Source: Bacteroidaceae bacterium | GTDB lineage: Bacteria > Bacteroidota > Bacteroidia > Bacteroidales > Bacteroidaceae | DNA length: 39,988 nt | Direction: 5' to 3' | Assembly (NCBI GenBank): GCA_900772575.1 | Contig: CAAHEN010000210.1 | Span: 1 to 39,988, forward strand | Shown: positions 31,771-39,944 of the stretch, piece by piece | Layout: every line of letters begins with the position of its first letter | How positions within the stretch are numbered: the stretch's first letter is position 1 | Notes under the pieces: model-generated | Told to the model about the DNA's origin: nothing | The model's input: the letters and a program-made list of their open reading frames with translations, nothing else | Database searches by the model: none | Position numbers and translations under genes: made by a program

Positions 31771-34170
31771 CTAGAACTCAATATTGAGACGGACATTAAA
31801 CTGACGTCCTGTCAGATAATTGGGTACGGCATAGCGCGTATTGGTAATATCTGTTATCCAATAGTATGAGCTGACGTTCTTGATGTCCATAATGTTGAAG
31901 ACATCAATGCCGAGCCATGCACTCTTGATCATATGCCAAGGACTGCCTTGACTGTAACTGCTGCGCTGCATGAGGCGGTAACTCATGCCAAGATCGACAC
32001 GCTTATAAGCGGGCGCACGAAAGATCTGGTCGCTACGATTGCTATGGGGCGGCCCAAAAGGCAAACCATCAGCAAAGGCAGCGCGCAGCGTCATGCGCCA
32101 ACGGTCAGTACCGGGAAAATAATCGGTAAAATAAAGCGAGAAATTATAGCGCTGGTCTGTGGGGCGAGGTAGCCATGTACCGTCAATTTTTTCCTTCGTG
32201 CGCATCAGTGAGAACGTGACCCAAGAGTCTGTGCCCGGAACGAACTCTCCGAACAACTTAAAATCTATGCCTGCGGCATAGCCCTTTGCCACATTGCGCC
32301 CAGAATAGACCACACGCACGTTGTCAACACTGTAAGGTATCAGGTTTGAGAGGTGCTTATAATAGGCCTCTGTGGTGAAGCGGAACGTGCGTCCCAGCAT
32401 ACGGAATACGTAGTCTGCTCCAGCCACGAAATGGATAGAGCGCTGTGACTTGATGTTCCCGTTAAGTGTCACAGTCGCCACACCATTGTGGTATGTCGTG
32501 TCACGCAGCTCTTTGTAGAAGGGTGCCTGGTAATAATAGCCAGTGGCCAGTCGGAACGTCCAGCTGTCACTTTTGGCCGGCAGCAGGCCGATGCTGACAC
32601 GCGGTGAGACCAGCGTTTCGCTGTTCCAGTCCCAATGAGAGATTCGCAACCCATAGGTAAGATTGAAAAGGCCAATGCTAGCCTTGAAGCGCCATGAATC
32701 TTGCAGGTACGCTTCAAAGCGATTTGTTGTAATATCGCTCAATGCCCTTAGGCTGTAGATAAGCTCGAGCCTGTCTGGCGACGTTGGCAGCGAATAACCC
32801 ATAGAGTCGCGCATCTCCCATTCACGGGCGTTTTCTTCCACATGCTCGCGCTTCCAGTCTACACCGGCCTGTATCGTATGTCCAGTGATCTTCGTACGAA
32901 ACGTCAATCCTGCATTGAAGACACTGGCGCGCAGACGGTTTCTGGCGTGTTCCATGTAAGTCCCCACCCCCAGCTGCTCCTGTGACGTCGCTTCATTGAG
33001 CCAGTATTCACCTTGTATGTCATAAGTCTCCTGCTCTTTCGTGGCATAGGAGGAGAGCCGGAGAGCAAGCATCGTGTTGGGGGTGAAATGGCGGGTGACG
33101 GTTGCCGCACCAAATAGCGTGCGAAAGTAATCTTTCTCTTGGCCATCGAAATAGACCTTGAATGATTTTGCCTCTTCCATGGTGCCGAATTTGGTCTCGC
33201 GGTCTTCTGGCTTAAAGTTATAGTGGTTGTCAGAGAAATTGCCAAGCATGTCTATGCTCCACCGGCGATTGGGCCGCCATGAAAAATAGGCCTGGTAGTC
33301 GAGGAAACTGGGCTTGTATTCTCCATGTGTATCCATGGTGCCCAGTAGATGACGGGTGGTCTTGTAGCGTACGGACGTCATGAGACTGACATGCTTGTTG
33401 CCCCACCCTACATAGCTTCCAGCCCCAAGCATGGAAGCGTAGGCAGTTCCTTCAAATACACTGGGCCGCTTGTATGTGATGTCCAGGACTGACGACATAC
33501 GGTCGCCATAACGCGCTTCGAAACCGCCGGAGGAGAAGCCGATGTTCTCCACCATGTCCGAATTGATGACAGAGAGTCCCTCTTGCTGTCCGGAACGGAC
33601 AAGCATGGGGCGGTACAGTTCTATACCGTTGAGATATACACAATTCTCGTCATACGAACCGCCACGCACATTGTATTGGGACGACAGTTCGTTGTGGGTG
33701 GAGACACCAGCTTGTGTGGCGATGATATCCTCCACCGCGTTGCCTGTGGCAGACGGAGAGAACTTCGAGTCAGTGGGTTTTAGTTTTTGGACAGTACCGG
33801 TCTGGATGCCATGCCCGGTGACGAGGGCTTCTCCAAAGCTACTGACTCCGAAAGGCGGCAGCATCACATCTATGCGGACAGAGTCTGTCGGGTTGTGCAG
33901 CGTACGCCGTCTTGTCTCATAGCCTATCATGGAGAATATAACGGTTACCGTATCGCGTGAGGTACAGTAGAGTGTGTACTCCCCCTTCAGATTGGTGACC
34001 GTGCCTACGCCCTGTCCCTGAACGCGCACACTGGCCAATTCGATGGGAGCGCCGTTGTCATCACGAAGCAGGCCAAAGAGACGACAGCGCTGCTGGGCGC
34101 CAACAGGCAAAATGAAGAGGAGAGACAGAAGTGACAGGCTGAAGCGCCAGTATGTATGGCTTGAGGGCAT
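31771..34170 (-). CDS. TonB-dependent receptor with carboxypeptidase-regulatory-like N-terminal domain
   Basis: Outer-membrane transporter of about 799 aa, powered by TonB. A signal peptide ends at VGAQQ. A carboxypeptidase-regulatory-like beta-sandwich follows (GLLRDDNGAPIELASVRVQG, to about residue 110). The plug (about 125-240) carries ATQAGVSTHNELSSQYNVRGG and GLSVINSDMVENIGFSSGGF, and then comes the 22-strand barrel. The last residue is phenylalanine in VRLNIEF, the usual beta-barrel assembly signal. ATG 34170 (MPSSHTYWR) is chosen; the longer open frame, back to 34242, would put polar sequence before the signal peptide and overlap the upstream gene. No SusD partner lies beside it. It is 37 bp downstream of the kinase-RapZ gene, on the same strand. 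Substrate unknown. Confidence 0.88.
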   Translation of the reverse strand: MPSSHTYWRFSLSLLSLLFILPVGAQQRCRLFGLLRDDNGAPIELASVRVQGQGVGTVTNLKGEYTLYCTSRDTVTVIFSMIGYETRRRTLHNPTDSVRIDVMLPPFGVSSFGEALVTGHGIQTGTVQKLKPTDSKFSPSATGNAVEDIIATQAGVSTHNELSSQYNVRGGSYDENCVYLNGIELYRPMLVRSGQQEGLSVINSDMVENIGFSSGGFEARYGDRMSSVLDITYKRPSVFEGTAYASMLGAGSYVGWGNKHVSLMTSVRYKTTRHLLGTMDTHGEYKPSFLDYQAYFSWRPNRRWSIDMLGNFSDNHYNFKPEDRETKFGTMEEAKSFKVYFDGQEKDYFRTLFGAATVTRHFTPNTMLALRLSSYATKEQETYDIQGEYWLNEATSQEQLGVGTYMEHARNRLRASVFNAGLTFRTKITGHTIQAGVDWKREHVEENAREWEMRDSMGYSLPTSPDRLELIYSLRALSDITTNRFEAYLQDSWRFKASIGLFNLTYGLRISHWDWNSETLVSPRVSIGLLPAKSDSWTFRLATGYYYQAPFYKELRDTTYHNGVATVTLNGNIKSQRSIHFVAGADYVFRMLGRTFRFTTEAYYKHLSNLIPYSVDNVRVVYSGRNVAKGYAAGIDFKLFGEFVPGTDSWVTFSLMRTKEKIDGTWLPRPTDQRYNFSLYFTDYFPGTDRWRMTLRAAFADGLPFGPPHSNRSDQIFRAPAYKRVDLGMSYRLMQRSSYSQGSPWHMIKSAWLGIDVFNIMDIKNVSSYYWITDITNTRYAVPNYLTGRQFNVRLNIEF

Positions 34171-34207
34171 AGGAGAAAGGTTTGGTGCGTATGCGCTAAT
34201 GTAATGG

Positions 34208-35785
34208 CTATTTGTTATTGACTGCGGCGGGAAACACGACATCGATACCCTGTTCCCGATGGCAAAGCCGCACTTCTATGCCTTTGAACTTACAGTGCAA
34301 ATGCTCGGCCAGATGCTGGGCGCTATAGACACTGCGGTGCTGGCCGCCGGTGCAGCCGAAGCAAAAGACGAGAGACGTGAAGCCCCGCTCGACATAGCGG
34401 GCCACGTGGGCATCCGCCAGGGCATAGACGTGCCTCAGGAATCGCGTTATCTCACCATCTTCTTCCAAGAACCTGATAACAGCCGCATCAAGGCCGGTCA
34501 ATGTCTTATAGGTCTCATAGCGCCCAGGGTTGTGCGTCGAACGGCAGTCGAAGACGTAGCCTCCACCATTGCCGGAGGGATCTGCCGGTATGCCTTTCTT
34601 ATAACTGAAACTATAAATGCGCACCACAAGTGGGGCTCCATTGACAGTGGATGCGACGGGGCATGTTCTTGCGGATTCTGGTGTCTGGACTGACGGCACT
34701 GATTGACTGGAGGAAGAGGAACAAGATGAAGATGCCGGTGCCAATTCGAAACGAGGCAGGTCGACCAACCTTTGCAGAGTTTCTTCCAGATAAGCATAAG
34801 GTGTGCAGACGCCGTCAAGCAGTTGTCGCCGAAGGTTCTGTATAGCGGGTGGTATGCTGTCTATGAAATATTGCTTACGCTCAAAATAGCCACGCAGGCC
34901 ATAAGCTCCAAGCACTTGCAATATTCTGAAGAGGACAAAAAGGTGGAGCTGGTTGCGGAATGCCTCTTCATCAAAGCTGCAGAGCTTGCACAGCTCGTCA
35001 AGGTAGATGTCGATGAGGGCCTCTCGCAAAGTTTGTGGATACCGAGCTGAGGCTTGCCAGAGGAATGAGGCCAGATCATATTGAAGCGGTCCAATCTGCC
35101 CCCCTTGGTAGTCGATGAAATGTGGCTGGACATTCTCGCCACAGAGCATGACGTTTCGGGCTTGGAAATCCCGATACAAGAATGTTTGGATAGGATCCCC
35201 GTTGCGATCCCTTGGCGTACCCGCAGGGGTCACCAAGTCGGAGGCCAGCTTGTGTAGGTCTTCCTCCAATGCCACTTCGTCATAGGCCAAATCGGCAGTA
35301 CGCAAAAAGCAGTATTTGAAGTAGTTCAAATCAAACATGGCGGCTTGTTCGTTGAAGGATCGTGGAGAAAGCAGTTCCCTCACATCGAGCCCGACGGCTC
35401 CCCGCACCTGTAGATGCGGCAGCATACGAAGCGTTTTGGCTATCAGTGACCGTTCTTTGTCGTTATATTTTGAACCGGACTCCCGGCCATGTCGCAACTC
35501 TTGGTAGAGCGATGTCGTCCCCAAGTCCGTTTGCAGGTAGGCGGTACTGTCTGGGCTGACCGCCAGTATGGCTGGGACAGGTAATCCCACAGCAGCGAAA
35601 TGGCGGCTCAGATAGATGAAGCATCTGTTCTCACTGACGTCAGGGCTGATAACCCCGATAGCTGTAGAGCCATCAGCTGCACTCAAACGGACATAATGAC
35701 GGTTGCTGCCCGCTTTGGGCAAGCTGTTGGCAGCGGCTGGAAAGTTGCCGCTCCAGGCTTTGTATAACTGGAGTAAGCGTTGCAT
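34208..35785 (-). CDS. Sugar kinase-like (APH fold) domain fused to RapZ C-terminal domain
   Basis: Two-domain protein of 525 aa. Residues about 1-340 form an aminoglycoside-phosphotransferase-fold kinase with catalytic YRDFQARN (D206, N211) and metal-binding D225 in FIDYQGG. These motifs resemble the cell-wall amino-sugar kinase AmgK more than antibiotic kinases. A serine-rich linker (about 351-363) leads to residues 386-525, a RapZ C-terminal domain with KTLTGLDAAVIRFLEED and GCTGGQHRSV (477-486). In E. coli RapZ this domain senses glucosamine-6-phosphate and controls glmS expression. ATG 35785 (MQRLLQLYK) is used; the frame is open for 77 more codons, but that part overlaps rsmE and has no family character. 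It follows rsmE (79 bp) and precedes the receptor gene. The uridylyltransferase (MurU) expected beside AmgK is not here. Confidence 0.85.
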   Translation of the reverse strand: MQRLLQLYKAWSGNFPAAANSLPKAGSNRHYVRLSAADGSTAIGVISPDVSENRCFIYLSRHFAAVGLPVPAILAVSPDSTAYLQTDLGTTSLYQELRHGRESGSKYNDKERSLIAKTLRMLPHLQVRGAVGLDVRELLSPRSFNEQAAMFDLNYFKYCFLRTADLAYDEVALEEDLHKLASDLVTPAGTPRDRNGDPIQTFLYRDFQARNVMLCGENVQPHFIDYQGGQIGPLQYDLASFLWQASARYPQTLREALIDIYLDELCKLCSFDEEAFRNQLHLFVLFRILQVLGAYGLRGYFERKQYFIDSIPPAIQNLRRQLLDGVCTPYAYLEETLQRLVDLPRFELAPASSSCSSSSSQSVPSVQTPESARTCPVASTVNGAPLVVRIYSFSYKKGIPADPSGNGGGYVFDCRSTHNPGRYETYKTLTGLDAAVIRFLEEDGEITRFLRHVYALADAHVARYVERGFTSLVFCFGCTGGQHRSVYSAQHLAEHLHCKFKGIEVRLCHREQGIDVVFPAAVNNK

Positions 35786-35864
35786 AGGTTGGTTTATCGC
35801 ACTAGGTTCATTCTGCTGTCGACTACAGTGATTATTGCACCTTTGATGATGACGGGGGACTGAT

Positions 35865-36617
35865 TCAATAGGTACGTTTTGCCATTTGCAACATCTGTAC
35901 GGCAAACAAGGCCGCAGTCTCAGTGCGCAACCGGCTCTTGCCGAGAGATACGGGTTGGAAACCGGCAGCAAGTGCTGCTCGAACCTCATCTTCAGTGAAG
36001 TCTCCCTCAGGGCCAATGAGAATCAGTGCATCCCCTTCTTGGTTCACGATGTCACCAAGGAATGGTGCTGGCTGGCAATTACTTTCGCCTGTGCCATTTC
36101 CAAAAAGGTTCATGTCATAACAATGAGCGATAAATTTCTGCCCTTCATGTGGACAAGATATGAAACGGCTGAAAGGTGTCATTTCTTCGACCATCGGTTT
36201 CCATGCTTTATGGCTCTGCTTGGTTGCGGCAATAACTATCCGCTCCAAGCGTTCAGTTTTTACGACATGACGCTCAGAATTTTTACAGTCGATGAGAGAC
36301 AGCTTGTCAAACCCTATTTCAGTCGCTTTCTCTGCCAGCCATTCAGTACGTTCCATGCTTTTGGTCGGGGCGACAGCCAGATGTATGTTCCCGCACCAAT
36401 AAGGTGCCGCCATGGTTTCCTGCTGGACATTGAGTACGCAACGTTTAAATGCAGCCAAAGCTATAGTGCAATTATAATACCGGCCTCGGCCATCGGTGGC
36501 GATGAGTTCATCACCCTCTTTCATACGCAACACACGTAACGCATGTTGCGCCTCTTCCTGAGGCAAGCTAAGCGTATGCGGCAATTCGGGAGCATAAAAG
36601 AGATGGAGTTCTTTCAT
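35865..36617 (-). CDS. rsmE: 16S rRNA (uracil1498-N3)-methyltransferase
   Basis: RsmE methylates U1498 of 16S rRNA using S-adenosylmethionine. The 250-aa protein has an N-terminal PUA-like domain (EEAQHALRVLRMKEGDE, DGRGRYY) and a C-terminal SPOUT domain with the trefoil knot: LIGPEGDFTEDEV and LGKSRLRTETAA. AVAPTKSMERTEWLAEKATEIG is also typical. Length is standard. The bifunctional-nuclease-like gene lies 28 bp upstream; the kinase-RapZ gene starts 79 bp downstream. All three read on the minus strand, probably as one operon. Confidence 0.95.
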   Translation of the reverse strand: MKELHLFYAPELPHTLSLPQEEAQHALRVLRMKEGDELIATDGRGRYYNCTIALAAFKRCVLNVQQETMAAPYWCGNIHLAVAPTKSMERTEWLAEKATEIGFDKLSLIDCKNSERHVVKTERLERIVIAATKQSHKAWKPMVEEMTPFSRFISCPHEGQKFIAHCYDMNLFGNGTGESNCQPAPFLGDIVNQEGDALILIGPEGDFTEDEVRAALAAGFQPVSLGKSRLRTETAALFAVQMLQMAKRTY

Positions 36618-36645
36618 GAGAATAAATAATTATGGCCTGATGATT

Positions 36646-37239
36646 TCAACTGGGATCACCAGAAGAAGAAAACTCGTCACGCTTTCTGATCTCATCGCGA
36701 AGAATGGAGGCTAATTCGAAATTGTCATTCTCTACAGCCTGCTGGAGCGCCTCAATCAACAGGTCGTATGGCATAGTCGAAACCGGAACGGCTACCTGAC
36801 CAGCCTTACCGCTCTTGTTATATAGACTTTCGAAATCATCACGAGTGATGTAAAAGGGAGCTCCAGTCATAAGGGCCGCTGTGATGCCAGCTGTGATGTC
36901 TTCTTTCATCAGGTGCTCTTCGACAGCGCCATCAGGCAAGGCCTTTGCAAGATAAAGTTTGGAATGGACACCACTGTTGTCTTCATTGCGACAGAACAAA
37001 ACGGCCATTAGCCTGATATCAAACAGGTCGGCAAGTTTTTCGAAAGAGGCCAGCTCAGAATAGTCTGTAAGGACGAATGACTTAAACAGCCGCTTGTAGT
37101 CATCTGCCGTAATTAAAAATGGCAAATGCCTCTCCCCATTCTTCTCTTGGAAAATGACAAGTTGGGCCTTCCGCATTGATGTGCCTTTAGTGAGCCCTTC
37201 CGGGATTAGCTCTATGATGTCCTTGTTCTCGCCTATCAT
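36646..37239 (-). CDS. Bifunctional-nuclease-like (BFN) domain with C-terminal UVR motif
   Basis: Protein of 197 aa. Residues about 8-145 fit the bifunctional nuclease (DNase/RNase) fold: QLVIFQEKNGERHLPFLI corresponds to the usual LPI(V/I)IG strand, and ITAALMTGAPFYITRDDFESL to the DAIALAxRxxxPIYV helix-strand. The usual DxRPSDA motif is replaced by LMKEDITAG, so nuclease activity is doubtful. Residues about 158-190 are a UVR motif (LIEALQQAVENDNFELASILRDEI), the UvrB/UvrC interaction helix pair also seen in McsA and ClpC. A -7 promoter element lies 22 bp upstream; rsmE follows 28 bp downstream. Probably the first gene of the operon running to the TonB receptor. Confidence 0.72.
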   Translation of the reverse strand: MIGENKDIIELIPEGLTKGTSMRKAQLVIFQEKNGERHLPFLITADDYKRLFKSFVLTDYSELASFEKLADLFDIRLMAVLFCRNEDNSGVHSKLYLAKALPDGAVEEHLMKEDITAGITAALMTGAPFYITRDDFESLYNKSGKAGQVAVPVSTMPYDLLIEALQQAVENDNFELASILRDEIRKRDEFSSSGDPS

Positions 37240-37260
37240 GGTTTGCTATATGTCATGATG

Positions 37261-37268
37261 CAAAGTTA
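37261..37268 (-). promoter_or_regulatory. Probable -7 element of the BFN-rsmE-kinase operon
   Basis: On the minus strand this reads TAACTTTG, an exact TAnnTTTG match 22 bp before the BFN ATG. No TTG is found 19-21 bp further upstream, so the -33 half is weak. Confidence 0.5.
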
Positions 37269-37394
37269 ATGCAAACGACTGGATTGGAAAAGCATTGCCT
37301 TGCTTTTCTTACCCCTTCCATGCCCGCGTTCTGTCATTGATTTATGGCTGCGGCGAAATGGCAGCTTGCGGCCATAAGGGGGCTGTAACAATCA

Positions 37395-37434
37395 TGTGCC
37401 CACTTCCTTTTTTAGAATTCTGGAAGTGGGCACA
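37395..37434. other. Perfect 13-bp inverted repeat downstream of fusA2-like gene
   Basis: tgtgcccacttcc (37395-37407) pairs perfectly with ggaagtgggcaca (37422-37434) around a 14-nt loop containing T6 and the palindrome agaattct. It lies about 150 nt after the fusA2-like stop. No T-tract follows on either strand, so a factor-dependent terminator, RNA stabiliser or protein site is possible. Confidence 0.5.
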
Positions 37435-37582
37435 CCGTTAATCTACAAACAAATTAGATTGCCCTTCATAGGGCGTCTAGTAAACCTAGGATTAAGGCTT
37501 TGGAAAGCAGGCATGGCAGCCATCCGGACACCATCCCCTCCCCTACCGACAAGAGGCCGTCAGGGAAAATGCTTCAAGTTGA

Positions 37583-39736
37583 TTATTCCGTCTGTTCTTT
37601 TTCAAAGTCTTGAATGAGCTTGGCCTGAAGTTCTGCCGGTACCAGTTCGTAACTGGCAAATTTCATGATGAAGCTTGCCCGTCCGCCTGTCAGTGAACTG
37701 AGGGTTGTCGAATACGACGAGACCTCGCGCAACGGAACTTTGGCCTGTAGTTTCTCATAACCATTCTCACTGCTCATGCCGATAATCATGCCGCGACGTC
37801 CTTGCAAATCGCTCATCACGTCTCCAAGCTTCTCGGCCGGAGTGAAGACCTCGATGTCATAAATGGGTTCCAGCACCTTGGGGCCAGCCTCTTTAAAGGC
37901 CTGACTGAAGGCATTGCGCCCAGCAAGCATAAATGACAATTCGTTGCTGTCCACTGGATGCATCTTGCCGTCATAGACGACAACACGGACGTCTCTTGCA
38001 TAGCTTCCGGTCAGTGGCCCTTGTTCCATACGGCTCATGATGCCTTTGAGGATGGCTGGCATGAAGCGTGCGTCGATCGCGCCACCCACTACAGAGTTTA
38101 TAAACACAAGCTTGCCACCCCACTCCAGAGGGATCTCTTCTTTTCCCTTGATTGCTACTCGGATTTCCTGATTTCCGAACTTGTATACAGTCGGGTCAGG
38201 CATGCCATCGCTGTAGGGCTCGACGATCAGGTGGACTTCGCCGAACTGGCCGGCGCCACCACTCTGTTTTTTGTGGCGATAATCCGCATGGGCTACTCTT
38301 GTGATGGTCTCCCGATAAGGGATACGCTGCTCTTGGAATTCAACAGGAATTTTGTCCAAGTTTTCCAAGCGCCATTTGAGTGTACGCAAATGGAACTCTC
38401 CTTGGCCATGCACCAGAATCTGGCGCAGTTCCTTAGATTGCTCGACCTCCCATGTCGGATCCTCCTGCCTCATTCGTGACAAAGCGGTCATCATCTTCTC
38501 GGTGTCAGCCTCGTTGACAGCCTTGATGGCCCTAGTGTACTTCGAGTTGGGATACTTGATAAAATTAAAGCGATTGTCTGTATCTTTATCGTTGAGTGTA
38601 TTGCCTGTCCGTACATCCTTTAGCTTGACCGTACAGCCAATGTCACCTGCCGCGAGCTGGTCAACCTTTTCACGGTTGGCGCCAGAACATACAAAAATCT
38701 GCGACAGTCGTTCTTTGGATCCGCGATCTGAATTTGTCAGGTCATCACCTTCATGGACAGTGCCGCTCATCACCTTGAAGTATTGCACTTCACCGATATG
38801 GGGTTCTACGCCTGTCTTGAAAAAATACAGGGATGTCGGGGCTGCCGGGTCGGGCTTCACCTCTTGTCCGCGTGTGTTGTGCACGGCGGGCATCTCATCC
38901 ACGAAAGGCACCACGTTCCCCAGAAATTCCATCAGGCGTCCAACGCCCATGTTCTTTGAGGCACAAACACAAAATACAGGAAATATGCTTCTGGTGACCA
39001 TACCCTTGCGGATACCCTCACGCATTTCATCTTCAGAAAGATGCTCTGTCTCAAAGAATTTCTCCATGAGGGTCTCGTCGTTTTCTGCCGCAGCTTCCAC
39101 GAGATTCTTATGTAGCAATTCTGCGCGATCCGTTTCCGACGCAGGAATATCACTGATAGTCGGTTCGCCACCGTCTTCTCCCCATGTGAGCTGCTTCATC
39201 AAGATGACATCGATGAGTGCGTTGAAACCCGGTCCGGTCTTCACCGGATACTGCACCGGGATGACTTTTGGGCCATAGATGGTCTGGAGCTCGTCAAGGA
39301 TGACATCGTAATCGCATTTCTCATCGTCGAGCTGGTTGACGAGAAAGATTACCGGCTTGTGCAGCTTTTCAGTGTAACGGAAATGGTTTTGCGTACCGAC
39401 CTCAACACCCCACTGCCCATTGATCAGGAGCATGGCTGTGTCGGTAACATTAAGCGCTGTAAGTGCGGCACCGACAAAGTCATCAGAGCCTGGACAGTCG
39501 ATGATGTTGAGTTTCTTACCCTTCCATTCTACATGGAAAACGGTTGAGAAGACAGAGTAACCGTAGTCTTGCTCCACGGGGAAATAGTCTGAAACGGTAT
39601 TCTTTTGTGTGATACGGCCACGTCGTTTGATCTGGCCGCTCTCAAAAAGTAGCGCTTCCGTGAGTGTCGTTTTGCCCGAACCGTCGTTTCCTAATAGGGC
39701 GATGTTCTTGATTTCGTGTGAGTCGTAAACTTTCAT
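37583..39736 (-). CDS. fusA2: EF-G2-type elongation factor paralog with altered GTPase centre
   Basis: EF-G-like factor of 717 aa with all five domains, from the G domain (GNDGSGKT at 16-23, NQLD at 134-137) to domain IV (KKQSGGAGQFGEVHL) and V. It is not canonical EF-G: the switch-II DTPGHVDF is DCPGSDDF (80-87), so the catalytic histidine is serine (S84). In switch I the RGIT motif reads YGYS. These changes, and the sequence throughout, match Bacteroides EF-G2, described as supporting translocation without GTP hydrolysis and as important during carbon limitation and gut colonisation. ATG 39736 (MKVYDSHEIKN) is chosen because homologs start there; the longer open frame adds 16 unrelated residues. 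The gene stands alone, with a -7-like element about 200 bp upstream. The normal fusA must lie elsewhere. Confidence 0.9.
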   Translation of the reverse strand: MKVYDSHEIKNIALLGNDGSGKTTLTEALLFESGQIKRRGRITQKNTVSDYFPVEQDYGYSVFSTVFHVEWKGKKLNIIDCPGSDDFVGAALTALNVTDTAMLLINGQWGVEVGTQNHFRYTEKLHKPVIFLVNQLDDEKCDYDVILDELQTIYGPKVIPVQYPVKTGPGFNALIDVILMKQLTWGEDGGEPTISDIPASETDRAELLHKNLVEAAAENDETLMEKFFETEHLSEDEMREGIRKGMVTRSIFPVFCVCASKNMGVGRLMEFLGNVVPFVDEMPAVHNTRGQEVKPDPAAPTSLYFFKTGVEPHIGEVQYFKVMSGTVHEGDDLTNSDRGSKERLSQIFVCSGANREKVDQLAAGDIGCTVKLKDVRTGNTLNDKDTDNRFNFIKYPNSKYTRAIKAVNEADTEKMMTALSRMRQEDPTWEVEQSKELRQILVHGQGEFHLRTLKWRLENLDKIPVEFQEQRIPYRETITRVAHADYRHKKQSGGAGQFGEVHLIVEPYSDGMPDPTVYKFGNQEIRVAIKGKEEIPLEWGGKLVFINSVVGGAIDARFMPAILKGIMSRMEQGPLTGSYARDVRVVVYDGKMHPVDSNELSFMLAGRNAFSQAFKEAGPKVLEPIYDIEVFTPAEKLGDVMSDLQGRRGMIIGMSSENGYEKLQAKVPLREVSSYSTTLSSLTGGRASFIMKFASYELVPAELQAKLIQDFEKEQTE

Positions 39737-39936
39737 ATTGTTATTGAGAGTTTGTAGTAGGTTATTATAAAGTCCCACGGCCAAGTGGGGCCTACGTTCA
39801 TTTACTGGTTCTCCTCAGCTATTGCCTAGGAATTTGGGCGCAATTTATAAATTACTTTTCATTCTGCCAAAGAAAATCCCGTCATATTTGTGATTTAATT
39901 TTCGCAGCAACCCAGTGTAGAGTCCAACAGCAAATG

Positions 39937-39944
39937 CAAAGTTA
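39937..39944 (-). promoter_or_regulatory. Possible -7 element of fusA2-like gene
   Basis: On the minus strand this reads TAACTTTG, matching TAnnTTTG, about 200 bp before the ATG, which would give a leader of roughly 195 nt. There is no TTG at the -33 spacing. A weak -33 fits a promoter that needs an activator, but that is inference. The rest of 39737-39988 shows no gene. Confidence 0.45.

Larger units (their letters stand above)
37240..37582. other. Intergenic region between fusA2-like gene and BFN gene
   Basis: 343 bp downstream of the fusA2-like stop and upstream of the BFN gene (both on the minus strand). It contains the -7 element 37261-37268, the hairpin 37395-37434 and a small hairpin (gccct/agggc near 37462). 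No open frame with coding character is seen. Confidence 0.5.

Noticed and set aside
34171..34242. Longer N-terminus for the TonB receptor
   Set aside because: It would put 24 polar residues before a normal signal peptide and overlap the upstream gene; ATG 34170 fits better.
35786..36016. N-terminal extension of the kinase-RapZ frame
   Set aside because: The 77 extra codons mostly overlap rsmE, are rich in Cys, Arg and His without homology, and precede a good ATG at 35785.
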